54,334 nt of DNA from an uncultured Caryophanales bacterium (lineage in GTDB: Bacteria > Bacillota_I > Bacilli_A > RF39 > UBA660): positions 1-54,334 of the forward strand of contig CAMKQS010000002.1 of assembly GCA_946414975.1 (NCBI GenBank), read 5' to 3'. Shown in pieces: positions 16,529 to 26,018 of the stretch (positions are counted from its first letter, which is position 1; every line of letters starts with the position of its first letter). Under the pieces are notes generated by a model. That model was given only the letters and a program-made list of their open reading frames with translations, made no database searches and was not told the origin of the DNA. A program made the position numbers and the translations under genes.

Positions 16529-18085
16529 TTAATTACTTTTTTTCTTTTTTATTATTTTATTATCAATAGAATCTAAATCAATTTTTTCTAATTCTTTAAT
16601 TCTATTTTCCATATATTCAATCTCTTTGTTTAAATTACTTTGATATTTCATTATTTCATTAATATATTCTTCTCTTTTATTTATATCAGTAAACTGTTTT
16701 ATAATTTTATTGTACTTATTTTCTATCAATAAATTATACTTGATATCAAAGTTTAAATATTCTACTGATAAATCTATAATATGATTATTTATTACAACTT
16801 TATTTTTATCTATAACATATATTCTATCTTCAATTTGTGGTACTAATTTTTCACCATTCTTAGTATACAAAGAATTTAAGAATTTTTTTGTATTATTTAT
16901 AAGTATAATATAATCTCCTACAATATATGCATAATTATATTCTTCTTTAGTATCAATAATTTTACCATTACTGAATATAAATTTACATGTAGAGCTAATA
17001 CTATCATTTAAGATTACTAAATCTTTAGATTCATCAAGTATTATTGAATTAGAATATCTGTTCCAAGTATTAACTATCTTTTTAATAGAATTATCAGAAT
17101 CAACATAAAACAATTGATTATCTTTTTCTAACATTATTTTTTCATTTTTTATATAAGCTTTATCATATTCATCGGTAATAGTTTTACCCTTATGATTCAC
17201 TAAATAATATTTATCATCTTTTTTTATATAAGCAATATCATTGATATATTTAGACATAAAGTCACATTCTATTACTACAGGTTCCAAATTATAAAATATA
17301 ATATGATGTCTTTTATTAATATTTCTAAATGATATAATCTCATTATCATACCTGTAAATATAATATTCCTTTGTATCAAATTGATAAATTATTTTTTTAT
17401 TATGAGTATAAATATAAACTATATTATCATCTTTTACACAAATTAAATTTTCATTAAATGGCATAATATAATTGTACTTTTCCTTTAATACATTTTTTCC
17501 TTTACTATTTTTTAATCCATACTTAGCTTTTTTATTATAAACTATATAAAATCCATCTTTATAATTAATAGAGTTATAACTAGCTTTGATTATTTCTTTT
17601 CCAAGAAAATCAACAACACCAACGTCATAGTTTTTTCGTACAATAAATCCTGATTGTGTATAATCAATATCTCTATAATTACATTTCAATATTTCATTAC
17701 CCTTTATGTCAATTACACCTTTATTAAAAAAATCATCGTGTACAATTATGTATCCTTCTTCATAACCATAATATTTATTTTTTTTTATATCTAATATAGT
17801 ATTTCCTTTTCTGTCTATTAGACGTTCACTACCGTTTTGACATCCTAGAAACATCGAATTATTCACCTTATAAATACTATCATAAATTTCATCTATTTTA
17901 ATTGATGAATCAATATATCTAATACCCTTTAATTTAGTATTATTATTACTAATGATAATAATACCATCATGATAAGATTCAATAGTATAACTATCTAATT
18001 TAGGATAATTAGATAAATCAATAGAACAATATTTATAAATAGAAAAGGCAATTTTTTTAAGTTTTTTACTTTCTTCTATAGTCAT
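16529..18085 (-). CDS. WG-repeat-like protein, array member 6
   Basis: A 518-residue paralogue with a run of well-kept consecutive units at about 88-220: SERLIDRKGNTILDIKKNKY, KGVIDIKGNEILKCNYRDI, VGVVDFLGKEIIKASYNSI and KYGLKNSKGKNVLKEKYNYI, spaced about 35-40 residues apart. The N-terminus carries an extra helix (TIEESKKLKKIAFSIYKYCS) before the family opening IDLSNYPKLDSY. The signature VINNHIIDLSVEYLNF begins at 431, followed by an unusually long coiled-coil-like tail (EIEYMENRIKELEKIDLDS) ending in KKKKSN. Confidence 0.82.
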   Translation of the reverse strand: MTIEESKKLKKIAFSIYKYCSIDLSNYPKLDSYTIESYHDGIIIISNNNTKLKGIRYIDSSIKIDEIYDSIYKVNNSMFLGCQNGSERLIDRKGNTILDIKKNKYYGYEEGYIIVHDDFFNKGVIDIKGNEILKCNYRDIDYTQSGFIVRKNYDVGVVDFLGKEIIKASYNSINYKDGFYIVYNKKAKYGLKNSKGKNVLKEKYNYIMPFNENLICVKDDNIVYIYTHNKKIIYQFDTKEYYIYRYDNEIISFRNINKRHHIIFYNLEPVVIECDFMSKYINDIAYIKKDDKYYLVNHKGKTITDEYDKAYIKNEKIMLEKDNQLFYVDSDNSIKKIVNTWNRYSNSIILDESKDLVILNDSISSTCKFIFSNGKIIDTKEEYNYAYIVGDYIILINNTKKFLNSLYTKNGEKLVPQIEDRIYVIDKNKVVINNHIIDLSVEYLNFDIKYNLLIENKYNKIIKQFTDINKREEYINEIMKYQSNLNKEIEYMENRIKELEKIDLDSIDNKIIKKKKSN

Positions 18086-18117
18086 ATTTCCTACTTTCTT
18101 AAAACTGATTTTATTTT

Positions 18118-19722
18118 TTATAATTTATTTTTTAACCATAATTTCTTCTTCTTTACGTGGGCTATTTTTTTATTTTCAATTTCATTAATTTCTTTGATTA
18201 TATCTTTTTCTTTAGCTTTTAATTCATCTATTTTTTTATCACAATCAGTATTTATTAATTCAATTTGATTGAGAAATTCACATAAATCATTCATATTATC
18301 AAAAGGGTATTTGAACTCTTTATTTTTATAATTAAATACTAATTCATACATATAATCAAATTTAATATATTCTAAGTCTAAATCAATTAGATGGTTTTCT
18401 ACAATAATTTTATTATCATCTAATATATATATTCTTTCTTTACTTGATACTATTTGTTTAAAATATTTATCATATAATACATAATTATCACTTTTTACTA
18501 CTGTCATATTATTCTTGTATTGAATAATATCTTCATTATTAGAAAATTCATGTATCTTATTACCATTTTTATCAAGTAATGTTTGAGTACTTGTATGTGC
18601 AATATAACACTCATCTAATTTAGAATATTTAATCTCATCATATATAAGTGGTAGTATAACTGATCCATCTTTATTAATAAGACCATAACTATTATAAATA
18701 GATACGATATATATACCGTTATTGGTATAGGTAATGCTGTGATATTTATTATTATTTGTTTTTAAATTAATTAATCCATAACAATCATTATCATATTTGA
18801 ATATATCATTAGATAGCATTTCTTTTATACCAAAATCTTTAATATTATTTACATTATTATATTCATCAATTAAAACCATATCATAATTATTAATTGAACT
18901 ATTAGTAATAGTAAGATAATTAACAAATGAATTTACATTTTTATTATCTAGTTTTTGTTTTCCTTTCCTATTAAGGTTATTAATATCATATATGTATATA
19001 TTCTTATTATTATAATCTATTACATATTTCTCATTATCATTTAATTTATATATAACATTTTTATTAAAATCTGTTATTAAAGTTTTGCCTCTTTTTTCTA
19101 TTATCATTTTATTATTATCTACTACAATTAATTTTTTACATTTTATGTTGGATATAGTAATTTGTAAATCATCATTAATAATACCCCATTTATTATTTAT
19201 TTTAAATGCTGCGTGATGATTATTAAACTCGCTTATATAATCATACTTAACATCTATAACCTCTCTGCCAGTAGAATCAATAATACCATATTTAGGCTTT
19301 CTTTTAGTATCATCTTTAACAGGTGCATAATTATTAGAAAAATTATATATATATGAATATAATTTTGACTTTTTAAAACCATTGTTATCTAGTAATATCA
19401 TGTTATTAAAAGCATCTATACCAACTTTAATATCAGAATAAAATTTAATTTTATGAATATTATTAATACGATAGTTTTCTTTATAAACATTATCCATTAA
19501 AAGATCATCATAAGGTATATCTAAAAAGAATCCATTTTTTATATACTTAAAAGAAGTACCATATGAATATGAAACTATAGTTTTCCCATTAATATCAATA
19601 ATAGCATTAGAGTCATCCTCATTTTTTATCCAAATATATTTATCTTCTACTGAAGTAATTTTACCATTTTTAATCTTTTTTAAATTATCTAGGTTTAATT
19701 TTTTTTCAATTCTATAATTCAC
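18118..19722 (-). CDS. WG-repeat-like protein, array member 5
   Basis: At 534 residues the longest member. Units include SNAIIDINGKTIVSY near 38-52, PKYGIIDSTGREVIDVKYDY near 143-162, and directly after it NKWGIINDDLQITI, which keeps the classical KWG of textbook WG repeats; SYGLINKDGSVILPLIYDE appears near 348. The signature IVENHLIDLDLEYIKF starts at 440. The tail is long, helical and highly basic (KAKEKDIIKEINEIENKK, then HVKKKKLWLKNKL). The true WG here is the best single argument that the whole array belongs to the WG-repeat superfamily. Confidence 0.84.
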   Translation of the reverse strand: MNYRIEKKLNLDNLKKIKNGKITSVEDKYIWIKNEDDSNAIIDINGKTIVSYSYGTSFKYIKNGFFLDIPYDDLLMDNVYKENYRINNIHKIKFYSDIKVGIDAFNNMILLDNNGFKKSKLYSYIYNFSNNYAPVKDDTKRKPKYGIIDSTGREVIDVKYDYISEFNNHHAAFKINNKWGIINDDLQITISNIKCKKLIVVDNNKMIIEKRGKTLITDFNKNVIYKLNDNEKYVIDYNNKNIYIYDINNLNRKGKQKLDNKNVNSFVNYLTITNSSINNYDMVLIDEYNNVNNIKDFGIKEMLSNDIFKYDNDCYGLINLKTNNNKYHSITYTNNGIYIVSIYNSYGLINKDGSVILPLIYDEIKYSKLDECYIAHTSTQTLLDKNGNKIHEFSNNEDIIQYKNNMTVVKSDNYVLYDKYFKQIVSSKERIYILDDNKIIVENHLIDLDLEYIKFDYMYELVFNYKNKEFKYPFDNMNDLCEFLNQIELINTDCDKKIDELKAKEKDIIKEINEIENKKIAHVKKKKLWLKNKL

Positions 19723-19736
19723 AATTATGCTCCTTT

Positions 19737-21215
19737 TTACTTCTTTAATAGCTTTTGATATCCATTATTGATAAAATCTGATTTATTATCTATATTATTA
19801 ATTTCTGATTTTAAAAACTTTTCAAAATATATATGAAATCTTCTTCTTTCTTTTTCAGTAGAAAAACTATATTGATATAAAGAATTATCAATATTTATAT
19901 TTAAGATATAATCAATATTTATATACTCATTATTTAAATCAACTAATTTATTATCTATAATTAATTTACTGTCATTAATAATTATTATTTCATACTCTCC
20001 TTTTGGAATAATTGTCATACCAAAAGTATCAGTAATTTCTACAAGATCATTCTTATATTTCCATAAAAGCAAATTATGAACTTTTTTTACTTTTATATTT
20101 CCTTTTCTTTTGGTAAGTTCATTAAAATCATTATCATATAATATAGTTGTATTATTTTTTGTAACAATATAATTATCATCTAAATTATAAATATTATTTT
20201 TTTTATCTATGGAGTATTTACACTTACCATCTTTTTTTATTATTTCAATTCTATCTTTAGTAGTATTGATATAATCATTATTAGATAAAATATTAACACC
20301 ATGACTACCTGGAAACAAATTTATTAAATTGCCATCTTTATCAATTATAGCATTAATAAATTCATCTATAATTAAATAGTTATCTCCTAATCTAAATATA
20401 TATCTAATATCTAAATCAGATAAAACATGATCGATAATTACACCATTTGCATCTATAAGCTTATGTATTCCATTATAGCTAATTATTGCATGATCATTTT
20501 TATATTCTGAAATAGTATCTGCCTTTATATTAGTTTTTTTTATAACTTTCCCTTGATAATCTATAATTAATAATTTATTTAAATTATTTATAGCCATAAT
20601 CCTATTATCGTCGATTATTGATAAACCTTTATACTTATGTTTTATTAATTCATCTCCATTTTTATTTATAATGGAAAAATATTTTCTATTTCTAAATATT
20701 TCCTCTTTATATTTTGAAGTTATGGCAATAGTATTTTTAAATTCTGATATACTATTTTCTCTTAATGCCTTTACTATATTTAAATTCATATCAAGAAAAA
20801 CATAATTTAGTGGTTCTTTTACAACAATTAAATCATCATATATTTTAACAGAATCAATTCTCATATTCCTATATTCATTTCTACTAGATGCATCTATAAT
20901 TATATTATCGTAAAAATATCTACCAAAGAAATAAGAACCTGTTAAACATTCTAAATCTTTGTAAATAAAATCTATAATTATACAATTATTTAAATTAACT
21001 ATTCCTTCTTTATTATTATTTTTTACAATAAATAATCCATTTGCATAATCTATTACATCATCATACATAGGTTTAATTATTTCATTACCATTTATATCAA
21101 TTACACCTCTTTTTGAATCTTTTTCAACAACTAATTTATCTTTAATTGATTTAACTATTTTAAAGTCTGTAATTTTTTTTCCGTCAATACGATTTATATA
21201 TTCATATTTATACAT
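19737..21215 (-). CDS. WG-repeat-like protein, array member 4
   Basis: A 492-residue paralogue. Opening INRIDGKKITDFKIV, then SKRGVIDINGNEIIKPMYDD (about 34-53) and KEGIVNLNNCIIIDFIYKDL (about 70-89); the signature IIDNKLVDLNNEYINI starts at 419, followed by YSFSTEKERRRF. The ATG at 21215 has a strong AGGGGG ribosome site. The 78-base gap upstream holds a promoter and weak terminator-like hairpin, so from here on members 4-10 can be transcribed independently of the TelA promoter. Confidence 0.82.
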   Translation of the reverse strand: MYKYEYINRIDGKKITDFKIVKSIKDKLVVEKDSKRGVIDINGNEIIKPMYDDVIDYANGLFIVKNNNKEGIVNLNNCIIIDFIYKDLECLTGSYFFGRYFYDNIIIDASSRNEYRNMRIDSVKIYDDLIVVKEPLNYVFLDMNLNIVKALRENSISEFKNTIAITSKYKEEIFRNRKYFSIINKNGDELIKHKYKGLSIIDDNRIMAINNLNKLLIIDYQGKVIKKTNIKADTISEYKNDHAIISYNGIHKLIDANGVIIDHVLSDLDIRYIFRLGDNYLIIDEFINAIIDKDGNLINLFPGSHGVNILSNNDYINTTKDRIEIIKKDGKCKYSIDKKNNIYNLDDNYIVTKNNTTILYDNDFNELTKRKGNIKVKKVHNLLLWKYKNDLVEITDTFGMTIIPKGEYEIIIINDSKLIIDNKLVDLNNEYINIDYILNINIDNSLYQYSFSTEKERRRFHIYFEKFLKSEINNIDNKSDFINNGYQKLLKK

Positions 21216-21250
21216 AATACCCCCTAATAAATAATTAAATATTGTGCTTT

Positions 21251-21279
21251 ATTATATTATAATTATTAAAAAAAAGCAA
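21251..21279 (-). promoter_or_regulatory. Internal promoter inside the WG array
   Basis: On the minus strand TTGCTT (21279-21274), a 17-base spacer and TATAAT (21256-21251), about 36 bases before the ATG of member 4. A second TATAAT overlaps at 21261-21256. It lies in the largest gap between WG genes. Confidence 0.6.
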
Positions 21280-21293
21280 AGAAAAATCTTTAC
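21274..21293 (-). terminator. Weak hairpin with T8 tail between WG members 3 and 4
   Basis: AAAGA-TTTT-TCTTT (21291-21278) followed on the minus strand by GCTTTTTTTT. The stem is only five A/T-rich pairs, so it would at most attenuate. It sits right after the member 3 stop codon and overlaps the -35 of the internal promoter. Confidence 0.4.
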
Positions 21294-22730
21294 TTATTTA
21301 GTTTTTTTATATGTTTTTTCATCTTGCATATTTTCCATTAAATACTTACAATTATTAATCATTGTATTTAATACTATTTCTCTTCTTTCATCTGATGAGA
21401 AAGAATATGTATAAGTTTTATCTAATTGCATTATTATTTGATAATCTATTTCTATATTTAAAAACTCTTGATTTAAATTTACTAAACAGTTGTTAATTAG
21501 TATTTGATTATTATTTATTATTAATATTTTATTATCTACTTTTGGAATAATTATAACACCTTGTTTATCTAATAGAATATATTTACCATAATCTTCAATA
21601 ACTAACAGTTCGTCTTTTTCATCTACAAGATTAATCCTATGATTTACTTGATATATTATTTTACCTAAACTATTAAAAATGTAATATCCATTTGTAGTTT
21701 CTGCCTGATAAATATTATTACTTAAACGTATAATATTAGTACAATCATCAGGAATAATACTTTGAATATTTTTATCAAATACTTTATATTCAGCAACATA
21801 TAGGTTATCACTTAATAATTTTATGTGCTTACAATCATTAAGCAAAGTATTCCCTTCAATATTCATAAGTTTATAAGTTCTATTATTATAATTTCTAATA
21901 ATTATTTTATCATTTTTAAATGAAGTAATTTCTTCATATTTATTAATTTTAAATGAAAATTCATCTTTATTATTTTTTAATGCTATATAATTTTTATTAT
22001 TCTTAGAAAGTAGCATATTACCATTAGAATGATATCTATAATTAGACTTTAAATAGATTGTATTTTTTAAAATACCACTTTTATCAATTATTTTAATAAT
22101 ATTATCTTTAGCTACCAGAAAATCATCATTAATTATATCAACTAAAATGCCTGTTGTAGAAAATATTTCATCTCCATTTAGATTATAAATATATCTTTTA
22201 AATAAATTTGTTTTTATTAAATATTTTTCTTTAAATATGCTATAAGTACTATCTGAACGGGATAACTTTCTAATAACTTTCCCTTCATAATTTACAATAC
22301 AAGTTTTAGCTTTTGATGTTATTTTAAATAATCCGCCACCAAGATAATATATAAAATCTATATCATAAAACTTTTTAAATGTATTAATAACACCTATTCC
22401 GTTATTATTTATTAAGTCTTTATAATTACAAATGGAAATATTATAATCTTTAATATATTGAAGATTGTAATATAATGGATTAATTATTACATTACCATTT
22501 TTATCTATTAAGCCTTTTTTTCCGTCTAGTTCAACCTTAGCACAATTACCTTGAAAATCATCTATTTCATCATATATTGCTTCTTTGATTATTTTACCAT
22601 TTATATCTATTAATCCTATTTTATTATCTTTCTTATAATAAAGAATATTGTTTGATATTTTAAATACATCTAACTCTGTTATTTTTTTATAATTTCTAGT
22701 ATTAACTACTTCTCTTTTTTCAAAATTCAT
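21294..22730 (-). CDS. WG-repeat-like protein, array member 3
   Basis: A 478-residue paralogue. It opens with VVNTRNYKKITELDVFKI, followed by two adjacent units NKIGLIDINGKIIKEAIYDE (about 35-54) and KKGLIDKNGNVIINPLYYNL (about 72-91). The signature LINNCLVNLNQEFLNI starts at 411. The tail is the shortest in the family (about 50 residues after the signature block), ending TYKKTK. It is the last gene before the internal promoter and hairpin. Soluble, no enzyme motif. Confidence 0.82.
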   Translation of the reverse strand: MNFEKREVVNTRNYKKITELDVFKISNNILYYKKDNKIGLIDINGKIIKEAIYDEIDDFQGNCAKVELDGKKGLIDKNGNVIINPLYYNLQYIKDYNISICNYKDLINNNGIGVINTFKKFYDIDFIYYLGGGLFKITSKAKTCIVNYEGKVIRKLSRSDSTYSIFKEKYLIKTNLFKRYIYNLNGDEIFSTTGILVDIINDDFLVAKDNIIKIIDKSGILKNTIYLKSNYRYHSNGNMLLSKNNKNYIALKNNKDEFSFKINKYEEITSFKNDKIIIRNYNNRTYKLMNIEGNTLLNDCKHIKLLSDNLYVAEYKVFDKNIQSIIPDDCTNIIRLSNNIYQAETTNGYYIFNSLGKIIYQVNHRINLVDEKDELLVIEDYGKYILLDKQGVIIIPKVDNKILIINNNQILINNCLVNLNQEFLNIEIDYQIIMQLDKTYTYSFSSDERREIVLNTMINNCKYLMENMQDEKTYKKTK

Positions 22731-22755
22731 ATTTCACCTATTTATATATATTATC

Positions 22756-24315
22756 TTACTTAACTTTAGACTTTTGAAAAATATCCCTTGAATTATTTAA
22801 CAATTCTAAAGATTCGTTTTTTAAATTTTCATCTAATTTCTGTTTAGCTTTTTTTGTTTCTTTACTTAACTGTTCTATTTTATTAACTACGCGTTCTTGA
22901 AAGTATTCTTTATAAGCCATTCTCTCTTCTTCACTTTTGAATGATTCTATAAATATTTTATTATTATATTTTATCTCTAGTTTATAAATAATATTTAAAT
23001 CAAAATATTCATTGCTTAAATTAATAATTGTATTATTAACAATTACTCTTTTATTATCTAAAAAACACATATCACAATTTATTTGTGGAATAATATTGTT
23101 ACCATATATATCTGTTAATTCTTTCCCATCCAAATAGTTCCATATAACGTAATTATCTAGAATATCACATGATACAACACTTTTTTTACGTGATAATTCT
23201 ATTCCAGATGAATTAATTAAAATAATTTCATTACGCAGTGGACTGGTATATTTTTCTAGTTTATATCCAAAGGAAGTTTCAGTCATATTATAATCTTCTA
23301 TATTAAAGATTATTTTTCCTGTATTTGTTGTAACTATAATCTTATTTCCTATTCTCAAACAATAATTACCATTTTTAAATAATCCGATTGAATCATATAA
23401 TATATCCGTAATTAAATTACCATTACTATCGATAATACCATATTTTCCGTTTAAAAAAACGCGATAATTACCATCACTTAATCTTCCTATCCAATCATAA
23501 GTATTTTCAACTATAGTAAGACCATTACTGTCGATTATACCATCTTTGTCATTTAGACTACAGATTGCTTTATCATTTTCAAAAATCCCAATTTCGCTAT
23601 AATTAATGTTTATCTTTTTTAATGTTTTCTCTTCTAAATTAATAATTCTTACTCTATCTTTCTTATCTATAACCATTAATCTATTATTATCAATTATAGA
23701 AATAGATTTATATTTTGGTTTAATTAATTCGTTACCTTCTTCATCAATTATTCCATATATATCTCCTAATTTATTTGAATTACTTTTTTTTAAACTACGT
23801 ACTTTTAAAAGACCATTTGTTGGTTTATCAATATTTAAATAATTTTTAGAAATAGGATTAAAATTTTTATCACATAATTTTTTTGTTCTATATATTTCTT
23901 TCATTATTATACTATTATCATTATATATAATATAATCAAGATTAGTTCCTTCGTATAATATTTTCCCTGTTGTATCAATTATATGATAATCAATTTTACC
24001 CATATATGGACTGGCTTTATAATATCCACTATGTATATATGCTATATGATAGTAAGTAGGAGGTATGATGATATCGCCATATTTATTAATAAGGCCATAA
24101 AGCATATTACTTTTAAATACAGCAATTCCATTATTAAAGTCTGATATATACTCATATTTTGGATTAATAGTAACATTTTTTTCAATATTAATAAATCCAT
24201 AAGAATGACTATCCATAATTATTATAATACCTTCACTTATCTTTGAAATATTATAGTTAGTTATTTTTTTATTATTAATTTCATTATAAAACTTATAATT
24301 AACACTAATATCCAT
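22756..24315 (-). CDS. WG-repeat-like protein, array member 2
   Basis: A 519-residue paralogue with some of the best units: SYGFINIEKNVTINPKYEYI and LYGLINKYGDIIIPPTYYHI in tandem near 36-95, IYGIIDEEGNELIKPKYKSI near 185-205, then DGIIDSNGLTIVENTYDWI and KYGIIDSNGNLITDILYDSI near 255-315. The signature IVNNTIINLSNEYFDL starts at 425. A long basic helical tail (ETKKAKQKLDENLKNESLEL) ends the protein. The gene begins 1 base before the end region of member 1, i.e. essentially abutting. Confidence 0.84.
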   Translation of the reverse strand: MDISVNYKFYNEINNKKITNYNISKISEGIIIIMDSHSYGFINIEKNVTINPKYEYISDFNNGIAVFKSNMLYGLINKYGDIIIPPTYYHIAYIHSGYYKASPYMGKIDYHIIDTTGKILYEGTNLDYIIYNDNSIIMKEIYRTKKLCDKNFNPISKNYLNIDKPTNGLLKVRSLKKSNSNKLGDIYGIIDEEGNELIKPKYKSISIIDNNRLMVIDKKDRVRIINLEEKTLKKININYSEIGIFENDKAICSLNDKDGIIDSNGLTIVENTYDWIGRLSDGNYRVFLNGKYGIIDSNGNLITDILYDSIGLFKNGNYCLRIGNKIIVTTNTGKIIFNIEDYNMTETSFGYKLEKYTSPLRNEIILINSSGIELSRKKSVVSCDILDNYVIWNYLDGKELTDIYGNNIIPQINCDMCFLDNKRVIVNNTIINLSNEYFDLNIIYKLEIKYNNKIFIESFKSEEERMAYKEYFQERVVNKIEQLSKETKKAKQKLDENLKNESLELLNNSRDIFQKSKVK

Positions 24316-24316
24316 A

Positions 24317-25900
24317 CTATAACCATCTTTCTAATGATTTTATCATTTTCTTATTTTCTTCATCTTCAATGTAATCTTCATAAGACATCATAGAAATTTT
24401 TTCTAGATAATCATCTAATTCTTTCTCTTTTTTCTCTTTTTCTTGATACCAAGATTTTACTTTATTTATATATTCTTCACATTTTAATTTCGTATCAAAT
24501 GAAAGTTCGTTATATATATTATCATAATTTATATCGACTTTATACTTATAGTTAAAATTTAAATATTCACAATTTAAATTAATGATATGATTATCAATAA
24601 TTAATGTTTTATTACTTAATAAAAATATTTTTTTGTTTAAAAGAGGAATTATTATTTCTCCTTTTAAATTACATACCATATAATATAAACTACGATTCCA
24701 ATGATATGATAAAACTACATAATTATCATTTTTATCTATTACTTTATATAGACCATCTAATTTATTCATAATACCATCTTTAGAAATAAAATATGTATTT
24801 AAATCATCTTGAGCAATAACGGATTCATCAGTTATTTTTTCTACTGATTTATATCTAGAATAATCAATCCATTCTTCTTTGTTTATGCAAGATGTATCAA
24901 CTTCATCAGCTGAGACTATACCTTGATCTTCATAGAGGTATTCCTCTACATCGTCACGGTCATTATATATAATAAATCGATTTTTTCTATCATCATACAA
25001 AATATAGTAATAATCCTTATCAATTATATCTTCACCCTTATTGTTAATTAGAGTATATCTATCATTTTTCATTAGTGCAATGGCAATATTAAAATGAAAC
25101 TCTCTAACATATTTTACTTGAGGAAGAGTTACATAATTTTTACCACCATCAGTTACAAGTTCAATACAATCTTTATTAGTGTTTTGTATCACAATAATAT
25201 CACTTTCTGGATAAACATATGTATCCATATATGGTAAAATAAGTATCTTCTTACCATTTTTATCTATTATATATTTAAAAAATTTACCTTTATTTACTAA
25301 AAATCTATCATCATTTAAATATTTAATATCATCATATTTATCTTTGGTTAAAAATTTATCTTTAGATAAGATTCCTGATTTTTCACTATAATTTTCATAA
25401 TATTTATATAAATTATTACCTAAAAAATCATAATGATATTTTTTATTATCGATAATAATGTTTCCATCTATATCAATTATGCATTCAATATTACCAACAG
25501 AAACAATAAATGAATTATCACTTCTTTTAATAGAATAATATTTTGGTTCTACTAATTCTTTACCATTATCATCAATAATTCCATAAAAATTATTTTCATT
25601 TCTAACAATTGCTCTTTTATTTTTAAATGTGTAAATTTCTTTATATTTAGGTTCTAATATTTCATAACCATTTTTATCTAATAATCCCTTTTTATAACCT
25701 TTACTAGTTAAATAATAATCATCAAATTCAACAACTCTAGAAAAAACGGGTTTTATTAATACTTTTCCATTTAAATCAGCAATTCCTACTAAATTATTAG
25801 AATCTTTTATTTCTATAAAATTATCATGCACTTTTTTTACTTTATACTCTATTAAATTATCATTATCAAAAATAATTTCGTTATAAATTATATACTTCAT
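24317..25900 (-). CDS. WG-repeat-like protein, array member 1 (first)
   Basis: A 527-residue paralogue, first of the ten. Four consecutive units occupy about 33-150: LVGIADLNGKVLIKPVFSRV, KKGLLDKNGYEILEPKYKEI, FYGIIDDNGKELVEPKYYSI and a degenerate NIECIIDIDGNIII. Another, RYTLINNKGEDIIDKDYYYI, lies near 277. The signature IIDNHIINLNCEYLNF starts at 434, followed by an acidic/lysine helical tail. A 37-codon mini-ORF that resembles the family N-terminus stops five bases before this ATG. Soluble. Confidence 0.84.
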   Translation of the reverse strand: MKYIIYNEIIFDNDNLIEYKVKKVHDNFIEIKDSNNLVGIADLNGKVLIKPVFSRVVEFDDYYLTSKGYKKGLLDKNGYEILEPKYKEIYTFKNKRAIVRNENNFYGIIDDNGKELVEPKYYSIKRSDNSFIVSVGNIECIIDIDGNIIIDNKKYHYDFLGNNLYKYYENYSEKSGILSKDKFLTKDKYDDIKYLNDDRFLVNKGKFFKYIIDKNGKKILILPYMDTYVYPESDIIVIQNTNKDCIELVTDGGKNYVTLPQVKYVREFHFNIAIALMKNDRYTLINNKGEDIIDKDYYYILYDDRKNRFIIYNDRDDVEEYLYEDQGIVSADEVDTSCINKEEWIDYSRYKSVEKITDESVIAQDDLNTYFISKDGIMNKLDGLYKVIDKNDNYVVLSYHWNRSLYYMVCNLKGEIIIPLLNKKIFLLSNKTLIIDNHIINLNCEYLNFNYKYKVDINYDNIYNELSFDTKLKCEEYINKVKSWYQEKEKKEKELDDYLEKISMMSYEDYIEDEENKKMIKSLERWL

Positions 25901-25904
25901 ATTA

Positions 25905-26018
25905 TCACTTTCTTAATCTTTTTTCTGAATCATTTATATCATCTACTACATCTAATATTTCAAAATCTGTTATTTTAAATCCTGCTATTTCATTTATTTC
26001 TTCAAACATTACAATCAT
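25905..26018 (-). CDS. 37-residue mini-ORF resembling a WG-family N-terminus
   Basis: ATG at 26018 overlaps the stop of the preceding gene as ATGA, and the TGA at 25907-25905 is followed within a few bases by WG member 1. The peptide runs MIVMFEEINEIAGFKITDFE then ILDVVDDINDSEKRLRK. Its core, INEIAGFKITDFEI, lines up with the openings of member 4 (INRIDGKKITDFKI) and member 2 (YNEINNKKITNYNI). It is either a truncated remnant of an eleventh paralogue or a real small protein; the tight ATGA coupling shows it is at least placed to be translated. An in-frame ATG at 26009 is an alternative start. Confidence 0.5.
   Translation of the reverse strand: MIVMFEEINEIAGFKITDFEILDVVDDINDSEKRLRK

Noticed and set aside
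10563..25900. WG array considered as secreted polymorphic toxin or adhesin family
   Set aside because: None of the ten has a signal peptide, membrane helix or toxin-type C-terminal domain; the C-terminus is the most conserved part, opposite to polymorphic toxins.
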